A stretch of 64,000 nt of DNA from Pseudacidovorax sp. (GCF_017991995.1 NZ_JAGOPN010000007.1:62001-126000); one strand, 5' to 3'. Shown: positions 31,672 to 41,198, counted from the stretch's first letter. Numbers and translations: made by a program. The notes: generated from the sequence alone by a model not told the origin.

Positions 31672-34121
31672 GACAGGTTCTCCAGGGGTTGATCAGCGAG
31701 GGAACCCGGCGCAAGGCCGGGGAACGAGGGCAGCAGGTCGGCCGCCCAATCGAGGCCGCGATGGCGCAGCCAGGCGCCCGCGAAGCCGGGTACGCCGGCG
31801 TCCAGCAGCACGCGGTCTATGTCGCGCTGGTCTTGCGGCGTGGAAGCGCCCGCAAACGCCAGCGCGGCCGGCCCCAGGTCGAGGTCGAACAGGCGGTTGC
31901 CGAGGCGGGATTGGTAGTAGTAGTCGCGCTTGGGCTGCGCGGTGGCGACGATCTCGATCTGCCGGCTGTTGAGGCCGAAGCCTTCGTAGATCGTGCGAAT
32001 CTGCGGCTCAGTCGCCTGCGGGTTCGGCAGGAAGATGCGGCTGGCGCAGCTTTCGATAATCGCGGGGGCGATGCTCGAATCCTTGATGTCCGCGAGCGAC
32101 TGCGTGGCGAAGATCACCGACACGTTTTTCTTGCGTAGCGTCTTGAGCCACTGGCGGATACGCGCGGCAAACACCGGGTCATCGAGGAACAACCACGCTT
32201 CATCGAGGATCAGCAGCGTGGGCGATCCGTCGAAGCGTTCATCGAAGCGCGCAAAGAGGTAATGCAGCACGGCCATGACGGCGGCCTTGCTGTGCATCAG
32301 CTCCTCCATCTCGAAGCACTGCACGTCGGCCATGCCGAGCCGGTCGTGGTCAGCGTCCAGCAGCTTGCCGTGCGCACCACCGAGCACGTAGGGCGCGAGC
32401 GCCTGGCGCAGCGCGTTCGATTGCAGCAGCACCGACAGGCCGGTCATCGTGCGCTGCTCCACCGGCGCACCGGCGAGGCTTCCAAGCGCCGACCAGATAG
32501 CCGCCTTCTCGTCGGGGCCGACCGCCACGCCTTCGTGCAGCAAGCGGCCTTCGACCCATTCTGCGGCCCAGGTGCGGTAGCCCTCGCGGTCGATGCGTGC
32601 CAAGGGCTGGAAGGCGATTTCGCCATCCGTGCCCAGGTCGTAGTGTTCGCCGCCCAAGCCCAGGATCGTGGCCCGCATCGAGCGGCCCATGTCGAAGGCG
32701 AAGATGCGCGAACCGCGATAGCGACGGAACTGCATCGCCAGCGTGGCGAGCAAGACCGACTTGCCCATGCCGGTCGGGCCTGCGACCAGCGTGTGGCCCA
32801 CGTCGCCGATGTGCGTCACCAGCCGGAACGGCGTCGCGCCATCGGTGCGCGTGACGATCAGCGGCGGGCCGTCGAGGTGGTCGTTCTTTTCCGGCCCCGC
32901 CCATACTGCGGACACCGGCATCATGTGTGCTAGGTTCAGCGTCGAGACGATGGGCTGGCGCACGTTGGCGTAAGCATTGCCCGGAATGGATGACAGCCAC
33001 GCATCCACGGCGTTGAGCGTTTCCGGGATGGTGACGAAGCCGCGCCCCTGGATGACCCGCTCCACCATGCGCAGCTTCTCGTCGGCTACGGCCGGGTCGG
33101 CATCGAGCACCGTCACCGTGGCGGTGAGATAGCCGAAGGCGACCTGATCGCTGCCCAGCTCCTGTAAGGCGGCATCGGCGTCGGTCGCCTTGTTGCTGGC
33201 GTCAGTATCGACCAACGGGCTTTCCTGCTGGAAGATCGTTTCGCGCAGCAGCGCGATGACGTTCTTCCTTTTTGCAAACCACTGGCGGCGCAGGCGGGTG
33301 AGTTCCTTTTCCGCCTCGGATTTGTCGAGACAGAGAAAGCGCGTACTCCAACGATATGCAAAGCCCAAGCGGTTGAGGTCGTCCAGAATCCCCGGCCAGG
33401 TCGAGGTCGGAAAACCGCGCACCGACACCACGCGCAGGTGCTGGTCGCCCAGCATGGGCGCCAGGCCACCGACCAGCGGCGAGTCGGTCAGCAGGGCGTC
33501 GATGTGGAACGGCACTTCGGGCACACCGACGCGGTAGCGCCGCGTCGAGATGGTCGTGTGCAGGTAGGTCAGCGTCTGGCTGTCATCCAGCCAGACGATT
33601 TCCGGCATCACGCCGTCGAGCAGGTCAAAGACGCGATCCGTTTCCGCGACGAAGGCTTGCAGCCGCTCGCGCCAGTCCACGCCATTCGTCGGTGTGTTCT
33701 CGTAGAGCATCTTGGCTGCACGGGCGCGGGATTCTTCCGGCGGCAGGTAAAGCAACGTCAGGTGATAGCCGCTCTCGAAGTGATGGCCCGATTCCTCGAA
33801 GGCGGCCCGGCGTTCTTCCTCCACCACCCACGAAAGCGGCTCGGGAAACTCCGAGTGCGGATAGTCGGCCGCAGGCCGGCGCTCGGCTTCCATGAACAGC
33901 GCCCAGCCCGATCCCATGCGGCGCAGCGCGTTGTTCAACCGCGCCGACGTGGCGATCAGCTCGCCTTGCGTCGCGCTGTCGAGGTCAGGCCCGCGAAACC
34001 GGGCCGTGCGCTGGAAACTGCCGTCCTTGTTCAAGACGACGCCCGGTGCGACCAGCCCGGCCCAGGGCAGCCAGTCGGCAAGCAAGGCCGGGCGCTGGCG
34101 GTATTCGGCGAGGTTCAGCAT
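31668..34121 (-). CDS. trbE: TrbE (VirB4-like) conjugation ATPase
   Basis: 817 aa. The N-terminal CagE/VirB4 domain (LAEYRQRPALLADWLPW) is followed by a P-loop ATPase domain with Walker A GPTGMGKS near residue 448, Walker B LLILDEAWLFL near 640 and the downstream SVIFATQSL motif. It energises pilus assembly and substrate transfer at the inner membrane. It starts 15 bp after trbD. Length and motifs are normal; no break is seen. Confidence 0.96.
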   Translation of the reverse strand: MLNLAEYRQRPALLADWLPWAGLVAPGVVLNKDGSFQRTARFRGPDLDSATQGELIATSARLNNALRRMGSGWALFMEAERRPAADYPHSEFPEPLSWVVEEERRAAFEESGHHFESGYHLTLLYLPPEESRARAAKMLYENTPTNGVDWRERLQAFVAETDRVFDLLDGVMPEIVWLDDSQTLTYLHTTISTRRYRVGVPEVPFHIDALLTDSPLVGGLAPMLGDQHLRVVSVRGFPTSTWPGILDDLNRLGFAYRWSTRFLCLDKSEAEKELTRLRRQWFAKRKNVIALLRETIFQQESPLVDTDASNKATDADAALQELGSDQVAFGYLTATVTVLDADPAVADEKLRMVERVIQGRGFVTIPETLNAVDAWLSSIPGNAYANVRQPIVSTLNLAHMMPVSAVWAGPEKNDHLDGPPLIVTRTDGATPFRLVTHIGDVGHTLVAGPTGMGKSVLLATLAMQFRRYRGSRIFAFDMGRSMRATILGLGGEHYDLGTDGEIAFQPLARIDREGYRTWAAEWVEGRLLHEGVAVGPDEKAAIWSALGSLAGAPVEQRTMTGLSVLLQSNALRQALAPYVLGGAHGKLLDADHDRLGMADVQCFEMEELMHSKAAVMAVLHYLFARFDERFDGSPTLLILDEAWLFLDDPVFAARIRQWLKTLRKKNVSVIFATQSLADIKDSSIAPAIIESCASRIFLPNPQATEPQIRTIYEGFGLNSRQIEIVATAQPKRDYYYQSRLGNRLFDLDLGPAALAFAGASTPQDQRDIDRVLLDAGVPGFAGAWLRHRGLDWAADLLPSFPGLAPGSLADQPLENLS

Positions 34122-34136
34122 CGCGGCGTCCTCCCC

Positions 34137-34409
34137 TCACACGTCCAGCAGCGGGCGGTGCTTGATGTGCCGGGCGAAGACCTGCATGAACTGCGGATCG
34201 ACGCGCGCACCCCACACCGCCAGCGAATGGCCGACGATCCAGAGCACGACGCCCGGAATCCACAGTTGCAGGCCCAGGCCGACAGCGGCGGCCAGCGTGC
34301 CGTTAGCGATCGCTACGGTGCGCGGCGCACCGCCCAGCAGAATCGGCTCGGTCAGCGAGCGATGCAGCGGCACCTCGAAGCCGTCCGCGAAGGTGTCAGG
34401 GGCACTCAT
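34137..34409 (-). CDS. trbD: TrbD (VirB3-like) small inner-membrane protein
   Basis: 90 aa from the ATG at 34407-34409, which overlaps the trbC stop. The pattern EVPLHRSLTEPILLGGAPR is diagnostic of VirB3/TrbD and is followed by two membrane helices (residues ~32-65). VirB3 works together with VirB4 (TrbE, the next gene) in pilus biogenesis. It is 15 bp upstream of trbE. Confidence 0.93.
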   Translation of the reverse strand: MSAPDTFADGFEVPLHRSLTEPILLGGAPRTVAIANGTLAAAVGLGLQLWIPGVVLWIVGHSLAVWGARVDPQFMQVFARHIKHRPLLDV

Positions 34410-34789
34410 ACGACCGCCCCGCCGGAGAAGCTGAAGAACGACAGGAAGAAGCTCGAAGCGGCGAACGCGATGGACAGACCGAATACGATCTGGATCAGCT
34501 TGCGGAACCCGCCGGACGTGTCGCCGAACGCGAGCGCGAGGCCCGTGGCGATGATGATGATGACCGCGACGATGCGCGCCACCGGCCCCTGGATGGATTC
34601 GAGGATGGATTGCAGCGGGCCTTCCCACGGCATCGAGGAACCGGCGGCCTGCGCGGCTCCGGCCAGGAACAACAGCAACGCGGCCAGCAGCAGCCCTTGC
34701 CCCGCAGGACGGGCCAGGCAGCGCAGCCGCGCAAGACGCAAAGCCGGATTTGCAGAAAAACGGAAAGCAGGAATGGTCATCTGCGTCAT
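34406..34789 (-). CDS. trbC: TrbC (VirB2-like) conjugative pilin precursor
   Basis: 127 aa. A long N-terminal signal region ends in AGAAQA, then the mature pilin-like segment carries two hydrophobic helices (IVAVIIIIATGLALAFG and LIQIVFGLSIAFAAS) around a short GDTSGG loop, the VirB2/TrbC layout. In RP4 the pilin is trimmed and cyclised by the TraF peptidase; a TraF homologue is encoded at 52888. Both ends overlap neighbours by 4 bp. Confidence 0.93.
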   Translation of the reverse strand: MTQMTIPAFRFSANPALRLARLRCLARPAGQGLLLAALLLFLAGAAQAAGSSMPWEGPLQSILESIQGPVARIVAVIIIIATGLALAFGDTSGGFRKLIQIVFGLSIAFAASSFFLSFFSFSGGAVV

Positions 34790-35847
34790 GGCAGTTCTCC
34801 AAGTGAGTCAAGGGATGAGGAAGTCGCCGCAGCGGGTACGGCATCGGGGTTTGGCGACAACTCGGGAAACGGCGTGTCCAGCGCGTCCGCCTCCCAATCC
34901 GCCAATCGGTAGCCCACGCCGTCAAAGCCGACGACGCGGGCGATGCTCTCGATGCGGCGCTTGCGCCCGCGCCCGGCGATATGGATCACCACGTTGACCG
35001 CCTCGGCGATCAGCGCACGCGGCGGGTTCACCGCCACTTCGAGAATCAGTTGCTCCAGGCGCAGCAGCGCGCCGAGCGCGGAGCCGGCGTGGATCGTGGC
35101 GATACCGCCCGGATGGCCGGTGCCCCACACCTTGATGAGATCCAGCGCCTCGGCGCCGCGCACCTCGCCGACGACGACGCGATCAGGCCGCAGGCGCATG
35201 GACGACCGCACCAGTTCGGTCATGGACACGACGCCGGCGCGCGTGCGCAGCGGCACATGGTCGCGGGCCGCGCATTGCAACTCGATGGTGTCTTCGAGCA
35301 CCAGTACGCGGTCGCCCGTGGCGGCGATCTCGGCCAGCAGCGCATTGGCGAGCGTGGTCTTGCCGCTGCTCGTGGCTCCTGCGATCAGGACGTTCTGGCG
35401 CTCGCGCACGGCGCGAACGAGAAAGCCCGCCTGCTCGGCGGTCATCATTCCGTCCTCGATGTAGCGCGACAGAGGGATGACGCCGATGGCGCGCTTGCGC
35501 AGCGCGAAGGCCGGCCCCGGCGCAGCGGGCGGCAAGATGCCCTCGAAGCGTTCGCCGGTTTCGGGCAACTCGGCGGACAGCAGCGGTTGCCCGCGATGGA
35601 CTTCTGCGCCAACGTGGGCCGCGACCAAGCGGATGATTCGCTCGCCGTCCGTCTCCGGCAACTCCGCGCCCATCGGCGCGCGCCCACTGGAAAGCCGATC
35701 CACCCAAAGGGTGCGATCGGGGTTCAGCATCACCTCCACCACGTCCGGGTCTTCGAGCGCGGCGGCGATCAGCGGCCCCATCGCCGTGCGCAGCATCTGG
35801 ATGCGGCGGTCGAGCGAGGTGGTGAGGGATGAAGGCGCGGCGCTCAT
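34786..35847 (-). CDS. trbB: TrbB (VirB11-like) secretion ATPase
   Basis: 353 aa. It has the secretion-ATPase layout: N-terminal domain, Walker [11 protein letters not shown] near residue 155, Asp box [10 protein letters not shown], Walker [16 protein letters not shown] and His box [13 protein letters not shown]. TrbB hexamers drive pilus extension and regulate substrate transfer. The ATG at 35845-35847 overlaps the copG-like stop (ATGA); the longer open frame is a shadow of that gene. The last ~35 residues are Pro/Ala/Asp-rich. Confidence 0.95.
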   Translation of the reverse strand: MSAAPSSLTTSLDRRIQMLRTAMGPLIAAALEDPDVVEVMLNPDRTLWVDRLSSGRAPMGAELPETDGERIIRLVAAHVGAEVHRGQPLLSAELPETGERFEGILPPAAPGPAFALRKRAIGVIPLSRYIEDGMMTAEQAGFLVRAVRERQNVLIAGATSSGKTTLANALLAEIAATGDRVLVLEDTIELQCAARDHVPLRTRAGVVSMTELVRSSMRLRPDRVVVGEVRGAEALDLIKVWGTGHPGGIATIHAGSALGALLRLEQLILEVAVNPPRALIAEAVNVVIHIAGRGRKRRIESIARVVGFDGVGYRLADWEADALDTPFPELSPNPDAVPAAATSSSLDSLGELP

Positions 35848-36308
35848 GAGGCACGCTCCTGCGCTTGCGCGGCTGCCGCCGCGTCTTCCATCCGCATTGG
35901 GTCGGGATGCAGTTCCTCCACCACGTCGCGCACCAGGCTGCGGCCCCGCAGCAGGTGGCGGCCAAGCTGCTCGGTGAACTGCTCGAAGCGCGCCTTGCCT
36001 TGCGCGCGTGCCGCGTCTTGGTGCGCCTCGGGAACCGGAGTGCTCACGGTCAGGTAGTAGCGGATGAACAGCGCCAGCGTTTCGATGGCGATGTTCTGGT
36101 CGCGCTCCATGCGATCGGCCTGGCGCGAGAGGCGATCCAGCCGCTTGGCAATGGCCGCCTCGCGCTGGTCGGCGGCATCGGGCGACAGCCATGATGCGAG
36201 CGCCGCCGCGACGATGGACGACTTGGACACGCCTTTCTTGGCGGCCAGCTCATCGAGCCGCTTGGCGTGCTCCGGCTGGATGAACAGGTTGAGGCGATAG
36301 TGGCTCAT
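35844..36308 (-). CDS. CopG/ribbon-helix-helix protein between traG and trbB
   Basis: 154 aa. Residues 1-45 form a ribbon-helix-helix DNA-binding domain ([34 protein letters not shown]), followed by helical segments, possibly coiled coil ([20 protein letters not shown]). It is present at this place in Tn4371-type elements and may regulate the tra/trb operon or act at the coupling protein. It overlaps both traG and trbB by 4 bp. Confidence 0.85.
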   Translation of the reverse strand: MSHYRLNLFIQPEHAKRLDELAAKKGVSKSSIVAAALASWLSPDAADQREAAIAKRLDRLSRQADRMERDQNIAIETLALFIRYYLTVSTPVPEAHQDAARAQGKARFEQFTEQLGRHLLRGRSLVRDVVEELHPDPMRMEDAAAAAQAQERAS

Positions 36309-38326
36309 AGCTCGATTCCGTCGTTGGGGTCGAGGGAAGCCAGCCGGGCGCTGCGCTGCATGGCCGGATCAAGCTGGCGAGGAAGGGGAAGCGGCAGGTC
36401 GTCGTCGTCATCGAGCAGCGCGAGGTCGGCCGTGGGAGCGGCCAGCTCGGAGTCGTAGGCGACGGTTTCGGAGAGTTCGGGCTGACGGCGCGGGCCGCCG
36501 TCGTCGGCCGAACCCAAGTTCTCCAGGCCATCAGCGGACGCGGCGGCCAGTGCAGCGGGCACGGACGGAATCGCCAACCCGCTCCAGTCGTCGGGCCGCA
36601 ATGGCGGCGCGTCGGCGTACTGCCCATCCGCCAGCGCGGGCGGTGGCAGCACGCGACGCTTGAAATTGGCGTCCGCGTAGTAGCGCAGCTTCTTCGCCTT
36701 GATCGGCGCCACGCTGGACACCATCACCACGGCCTCGTCAGGCGGAAGCTGCATGACTTCGCCCGGCGTCAGCAGCGGGCGCGCGGTTTCCTGGCGCGAC
36801 ACCATCAGGTGGCCCAGCCACGGCGCGAGCCGATGGCCCGCGTAGTTGCGCTGCGCGCGCAGCTCGGTAGCGGTGCCGAGCGTTTCGGAAATGCGCTTGG
36901 CCGTGCGCTCGTCGTTCGTGGCGAACGTCACGCGCACATGGCAGTTGTCCAGAATCGAATGGTTCTGGCCATAGGCTTTGTCGATCTGGTTGAGCGACTG
37001 CGCGATGAGGAAGCTGCGGATGCCGTAGCCCGCCATGAAGGCCAGGGCCGTCTCGAAGAAGTCGAGCCGCCCCAGCGCCGGGAACTCATCGAGCATCAGC
37101 AGCAGCTTGTGGCGGCGCTGAATGCCGTCGGAGCCGTCGAGCGATTCGGTGAGGCGCCGGCCGATCTGGTTGAGGATCAGGCGAATGAGCGGCTTCGTCC
37201 GCGAAATGTCCGAAGGCGGCACCACGAGGTACAGCGATACCGGATGCTCGGCAGCGATCAGGTCAGCGATGCGCCAATCGCAACGCGAGGTGACTTCGGC
37301 CACCGTGGGATCGCGGTACAGGCCGAGGAACGACATGGCCGTGGACAGCACGCCCGAGCGTTCGTTATCGCTCTTGTTGAGGACTTCGCGCGCAGCGGAT
37401 GCCACCACGGGATGTGGGCCACCACCTTCCTCGTTCACGAGGTGCGGCGTAGTCATCATCCGATGCAAGGTCAGCTCGAACGGACTGGCCGGGTCGGAGA
37501 GGAAGTTGGCGACGCCGCGCAGAGTCTTGTCTTCGCCTGCGTAGAGCACATGCAGGATGGCCCCAACCAGTAGCGCGTGCGAGGTCTTTTCCCAATGGTT
37601 GCGCTTCTCCAGCGCACCTTCGGGATCAACCAGAATGTCCGCGATGTTCTGCACGTCGCGCACCTCATGCGCGCCGCGCCGTACCTCCAGCAGCGGGTTG
37701 TAGGCCGCTGACTTCGCATCGGTCGGGTTGAACAGCAGGCAATGCGAGAAGCGCGAGCGCCAACCGGCGGTGATCTGCCAGTTCTCGCCCTTGATGTCGT
37801 GGATGACGGCCGAGGCTGGCCAGGAAAGCAGCGTCGGCACCACCAGGCCCACACCTTTGCCCGAGCGCGTGGGCGCGAAGGTCAGGACGTGTTCCGGGCC
37901 TTCATGCCGCAGGTACTGGCGGTCGTGCTGGCCGAGGAACACGCCGGCCGGCTGCGTGAGGCCAGCCTTGCGAATGTCATCCGCGTTCGCCCAGCGTGCC
38001 GAGCCGTAGGTCGTAACCAGCCGCGATTGGCGCGAGCGCCAGATCGACATACCGATGGCGACCACCACCGCCAGCAGGCCACTGCCGCCCGCGATGGCGC
38101 CGCCGGTATCGAACACGCGCGGCGCGTAGGCATCGAAGAAGAACCACCACTCGAACAGTTTCCACGGGTGGTAGATCGGTGTGCCGAGAAGATCGAACCA
38201 GGGCGAGCCAAGGCGTAGCTGGTAGCCAAGGGCTGCTGCTGTCCATTGCGTGGCGCTCCATACGCCAGCGATCACGATGCCGAATACCACGGCGATCTGA
38301 CCGAACAGCACGTTCGTCCCTTGCAT
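36305..38326 (-). CDS. traG: TraG (VirD4-like) type IV coupling protein
   Basis: 673 aa. Two N-terminal membrane helices are visible (VLFGQIAVVFGIVIAGVW and a second near ~85-105), then a large cytoplasmic ATPase with Walker A TRSGKGVG near residue 152 and Walker B LLLMLDEFPALG near 405. The coupling protein brings the relaxase-DNA complex to the channel. The ATG at 38324-38326 is chosen over an upstream ATG because GGAGG sits 7-12 bases before it. It heads the overlapped traG-copG-trb operon. Confidence 0.94.
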   Translation of the reverse strand: MQGTNVLFGQIAVVFGIVIAGVWSATQWTAAALGYQLRLGSPWFDLLGTPIYHPWKLFEWWFFFDAYAPRVFDTGGAIAGGSGLLAVVVAIGMSIWRSRQSRLVTTYGSARWANADDIRKAGLTQPAGVFLGQHDRQYLRHEGPEHVLTFAPTRSGKGVGLVVPTLLSWPASAVIHDIKGENWQITAGWRSRFSHCLLFNPTDAKSAAYNPLLEVRRGAHEVRDVQNIADILVDPEGALEKRNHWEKTSHALLVGAILHVLYAGEDKTLRGVANFLSDPASPFELTLHRMMTTPHLVNEEGGGPHPVVASAAREVLNKSDNERSGVLSTAMSFLGLYRDPTVAEVTSRCDWRIADLIAAEHPVSLYLVVPPSDISRTKPLIRLILNQIGRRLTESLDGSDGIQRRHKLLLMLDEFPALGRLDFFETALAFMAGYGIRSFLIAQSLNQIDKAYGQNHSILDNCHVRVTFATNDERTAKRISETLGTATELRAQRNYAGHRLAPWLGHLMVSRQETARPLLTPGEVMQLPPDEAVVMVSSVAPIKAKKLRYYADANFKRRVLPPPALADGQYADAPPLRPDDWSGLAIPSVPAALAAASADGLENLGSADDGGPRRQPELSETVAYDSELAAPTADLALLDDDDDLPLPLPRQLDPAMQRSARLASLDPNDGIEL

Positions 38327-38456
38327 AACCTCGCCTCCGATCACCGCACACAGAGGTGCCGCAGCACTGAGGATCAAGGCGTTCGCGCAGGTCGGTCAAA
38401 GGCCGATGTGGCGGCAATTTAGGCCCAAAAAGTCAGATTTCCTTTAGTGGCGAAAG

Positions 38457-38493
38457 CAATAAAAACGCCGCAAGCGCGAGCGCATTGCGGCGT
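38457..38493 (-). terminator. Intrinsic terminator after the eexN-like gene
   Basis: On the minus strand, ACGCCGCAA pairs perfectly with TTGCGGCGT around an 11-nt loop and is followed by TTTTTATTG. It lies ~50 bp beyond the eexN-like stop and separates that transcript from traG. Confidence 0.85.
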
Positions 38494-38543
38494 AGTGAGG
38501 TAACAGCGAGAACTTCGTCGCAGCGAAGCGACCGAGAGATAAC

Positions 38544-38771
38544 CTACTTGGATTTTTGCTCGGGCCGATCACCGAAAAATCGCCGTTTGGCGGCTTCGGC
38601 AGCACGCAGACATAGTTCGTCGCCAACCTTCGCGCGGTCTTCCTTGCATTGACGTTGAATCTCTTTGATGCGTTCGGGATTGGCTACGAGCGCATCCACG
38701 GTTTCCGAAGGTTGAGAAGGACCGCATGCAGGCAGTGCAGTGACCAATATCAGCAATATCACTTTGTTCAT
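38544..38771 (-). CDS. EexN-family entry-exclusion lipoprotein
   Basis: 75 aa from the ATG at 38769-38771. Signal peptide with lipobox-like VTALPAC; mature part with VDALVANPERIKEIQRQC and a second Cys in ELCLRAAEAAKRRF, the EexN pattern. EexN-type lipoproteins reduce redundant conjugative entry in IncN and related plasmids. It lies 13 bp after a LysR gene and is followed by an intrinsic terminator. It is similar in layout to the TrbK protein of the same element. Confidence 0.78.
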   Translation of the reverse strand: MNKVILLILVTALPACGPSQPSETVDALVANPERIKEIQRQCKEDRAKVGDELCLRAAEAAKRRFFGDRPEQKSK

Positions 38772-38784
38772 AGCCTTATTCCTA

Positions 38785-39711
38785 CTATCGGTCGCGTGGA
38801 AGGTCTTCGGGGATGCCGAGTTCATCAGCCGAATCAATAAAATCTACTCGTTCGATAAATCGAGCCAGCATTTCGGACGGCTCCGTATCGCGGCGCAGCA
38901 GATAGGTCATGAGCATAGTCGGCTTGCCCGCCAAGCGCCGGGCCACGACTCCCGGCTCGCGGCTGGAAGCAATGTGCGCCTCGCCCGCCAAGCCCAATGC
39001 TAAGCCGGCGGAGACTAAAGTCATCATCACGTCGAAGGTCGCCACGCGCTGCGCGATCAGCGGCTCTTGTCCGCATGTGCGTAGGAACCGATCGACCTGG
39101 CGCGCGTGGCCTTCGCACACTGCTGGGTCGCCCAGCGCCAGCGGATGGCGCAACACCTCCTTCAGCGGGATCTGTTTGAAGGCAAGCACCGGATGGCGGG
39201 CTGGTACCGCCACCATCAATTCGTCTTCCCATGCAGGAGTGACGATGATGCCATCACCTGCATCCTCTGCCATCGAGAAGCCCGCGTCATACAGGTCGCT
39301 ATGAAGCCCCTTGATCTGCTGATCCAAAGGCACCTCGAACAATCGGATTTCCACCTCGGGGTCCTCTTCGCGGCTGCGCGCCAGCAATGCCGGCAGGCGC
39401 GAAGGCGTGACGCCATCGGACAAGGCAATACGCAACTGGCCGCAAAAGCCGTTGGCGGCGGACTTGACACTATCGCGGGCCTGCTCCAGCACTGTAAAGA
39501 CTCGCTGAACGTGCTCCAGAAACAGCCGTCCAGCGCGGGTCAGTTGTGTGCTGCGAGTGGTGCGGACAAACAGGCGTGCGCCGAGTTCTTCCTCCAACTC
39601 CTTGATGGTGCGAGATAACGGAGATTGGTCGATGTGCAACCGCTCGGCAGCGCGGGCAAAGTGAAGCTCCTCTGCTACAGCGAGGAAACACCGTAGATGA
39701 CGAAGCTCCAC
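38785..39711 (-). CDS. LysR-type transcriptional regulator (TraR-like position)
   Basis: 308 aa. The N-terminal winged helix is canonical (MELRHLRCFLAVAEELHFARAAERLHIDQSPLSRTIKELE), then a periplasmic-binding-protein-like effector domain. In Tn4371 a LysR-family gene (traR) lies at this place beside traG and is thought to control transfer; this is the likely role here. The gene is followed at 13 bp by the eexN-like gene, so it may control exclusion too. The effector ligand cannot be deduced. Confidence 0.88.
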   Translation of the reverse strand: MELRHLRCFLAVAEELHFARAAERLHIDQSPLSRTIKELEEELGARLFVRTTRSTQLTRAGRLFLEHVQRVFTVLEQARDSVKSAANGFCGQLRIALSDGVTPSRLPALLARSREEDPEVEIRLFEVPLDQQIKGLHSDLYDAGFSMAEDAGDGIIVTPAWEDELMVAVPARHPVLAFKQIPLKEVLRHPLALGDPAVCEGHARQVDRFLRTCGQEPLIAQRVATFDVMMTLVSAGLALGLAGEAHIASSREPGVVARRLAGKPTMLMTYLLRRDTEPSEMLARFIERVDFIDSADELGIPEDLPRDR

Positions 39712-39785
39712 AAATCAATCTCCTATTAAGTGTTATTTGAACCTACACATTGAATCTTCTGTCCGGGGTAGTCACCGAAGGCCAT

Positions 39786-39810
39786 GCGCCTATCCGAATC
39801 GGACAGGCGC
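39786..39810. terminator. Hairpin between copK-like gene and LysR gene
   Basis: GCGCCTATCCGA and TCGGACAGGCGC form a 12-bp stem with a single A-C mismatch. It lies ~50 bp after the copK-like stop and ~75 bp upstream of the LysR start. No clear T-run follows on either strand, so it may be a terminator of copK transcripts or a structured operator; termination is inferred only from position. Confidence 0.4.
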
Positions 39811-39858
39811 TGGGACTTCTTTCTGACGCCATTGGGAGGCATCAGCAGATCGCGCGAA

Positions 39859-40143
39859 TTACCCGCCGTGCTCCTGTTCAAGCAGCGAGCTGAGGCGAGC
39901 AACTTCATTGCTGGTAATGGCAATGTTCCGCCCGTCCTTCGTCGCCACTGAGGCGCCGATGGATTGATACACGGCGCGTCCGAAGCGACTTTCCTGTGCC
40001 ATCTTTCCATCCTTGAAGACGTACAGCGTTCCCCCGTCAGCCAGCGGAACCATCTCCTTGGCTGCCTGGGCTGCTGCATGACCGGCGAAGGCAGGCACGG
40101 AGAGGGCGCTCAACAGGGCGGCAATGACAATTTGCGATTTCAT
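39859..40143 (-). CDS. copK: CopK-like periplasmic copper-resistance protein, methionine-poor
   Basis: 94 aa with a signal peptide (ALSVPAFAGHAAA). The mature sequence follows the CopK layout of Cupriavidus metallidurans: a YVFKDGKMAQESRFG hairpin, then ATKDGRNIAITSNEVARL and a C-terminal His. CopK binds Cu(I) through several methionines between the two halves; here that stretch (FGRAVYQSIGASVATKDG) has almost none, and only the Met in DGKM stays. Copper binding may therefore differ. It is last in the copper cluster, with CopR-like half-sites upstream. Confidence 0.75.
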   Translation of the reverse strand: MKSQIVIAALLSALSVPAFAGHAAAQAAKEMVPLADGGTLYVFKDGKMAQESRFGRAVYQSIGASVATKDGRNIAITSNEVARLSSLLEQEHGG

Positions 40144-40228
40144 GATCGACTCCTTTGTGAAAACGACGACAACTTGCGCCGCGCCGTTAAATGTAGAAGC
40201 GCGCGATCTACAGATCGCTTACCCGTGC

Positions 40229-40252
40229 ATTACATTCAATTCATGTGCTGTC
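40229..40252. promoter_or_regulatory. Possible CopR half-sites upstream of the copK-like gene
   Basis: ATTACATTCAATTCATGTGC shares the ATTACATT half-site and an ATTCATGTG segment with the palindrome in the copA-copR gap, but with a wider and imperfect spacing. It lies ~85-110 bp upstream of the copK-like start. Confidence 0.4.
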
Positions 40253-40271
40253 ATTTGGTGCCAGTCAAGGA

Positions 40272-41198
40272 TTAGGTGCCGTTGGGAGAAAGGATGCCAA
40301 GCCACGCAACGCTCGCCAAAACCAGAACGGCTAATGTCGCCTCCGTGAACAGACTCTGCCGTAGCTTGACGACCGCGTGTGCGTGGTTGCCTGTTCTCAA
40401 TGCCGCCTCCAGACTTGGGCTCAGTCGAAACCGATTGGCTGCCGCCAGCGCGAGCATTCCTCCGAACAACAGGAGTTTTCCTACGAGCAGGCGGCCATAG
40501 AGCGTTGAGAAGAGCGGATCAAGCGATGGCCCAGCGATCAACAGGTAATTCAGGGCTCCGGTCACGACGAGTGCCGCCACGATCACAGTACCTATCCGAG
40601 CGAAACCATTGGATGTTCGGCTCAGGATCTCTACTGAGCCTTGCCCGGTATTTGGTTTGTTCGCCGCAAGCACCAAGAACGCGATCAATGCGCCTACCCA
40701 GGCACCGGCCGCCCAGAGGTGCGTGATGTCCGAAGCGAGATGAATGTATCCGCGCACGCCGTCATCCATGGCGCCATGTCCCGCCCATGCAAGGGTCGCC
40801 AACGCCACACCACTGGAAGCGGCCATCGCTGCAAAACGCAGTGTTGAATTCATGCGCAACACTGCGATGAGCACACACGTCACTAACGCCAGGATGCGAA
40901 TGCACCAGGCGATGCCCATGTGCGTGCCCGTAATGAGCATGTCGAAAACGTGCGTTGACAGCTCCGCGTAGCTTTGGGCGCCGGACATGGCCTTGGCCAT
41001 GACCGTCATGCCCCACATCGACAGGACAATGCCGATGGCGGCGGATGCGCCAATGAGTACGCGATAGCGGCGCGAGATCGTCGAGGATCGCTCGTCGTTG
41101 CCCAAAGCATAGAGTCCGAACATGGCGACGCCAAACGCCGCCGCCAGGTCCAGATAAAGCGCCAGGCGCAGGACGATGGTCAACCAATCCCCGGCCAT
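40272..41198 (-). CDS. copD: CopD-type copper-resistance membrane protein
   Basis: 308 aa with about eight hydrophobic segments. Typical CopD features: the TGTHMGIAWCIRI segment, HGAMDDG and IHLASDITHLWAAGAWVGAL, which carry membrane-face His/Met residues, and a C-terminal VALASVAWLG-type helix. CopD is thought to move copper across the inner membrane with help from periplasmic CopC. It starts 4 bp after copC and is co-transcribed with it. Confidence 0.9.
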   Translation of the reverse strand: MAGDWLTIVLRLALYLDLAAAFGVAMFGLYALGNDERSSTISRRYRVLIGASAAIGIVLSMWGMTVMAKAMSGAQSYAELSTHVFDMLITGTHMGIAWCIRILALVTCVLIAVLRMNSTLRFAAMAASSGVALATLAWAGHGAMDDGVRGYIHLASDITHLWAAGAWVGALIAFLVLAANKPNTGQGSVEILSRTSNGFARIGTVIVAALVVTGALNYLLIAGPSLDPLFSTLYGRLLVGKLLLFGGMLALAAANRFRLSPSLEAALRTGNHAHAVVKLRQSLFTEATLAVLVLASVAWLGILSPNGT

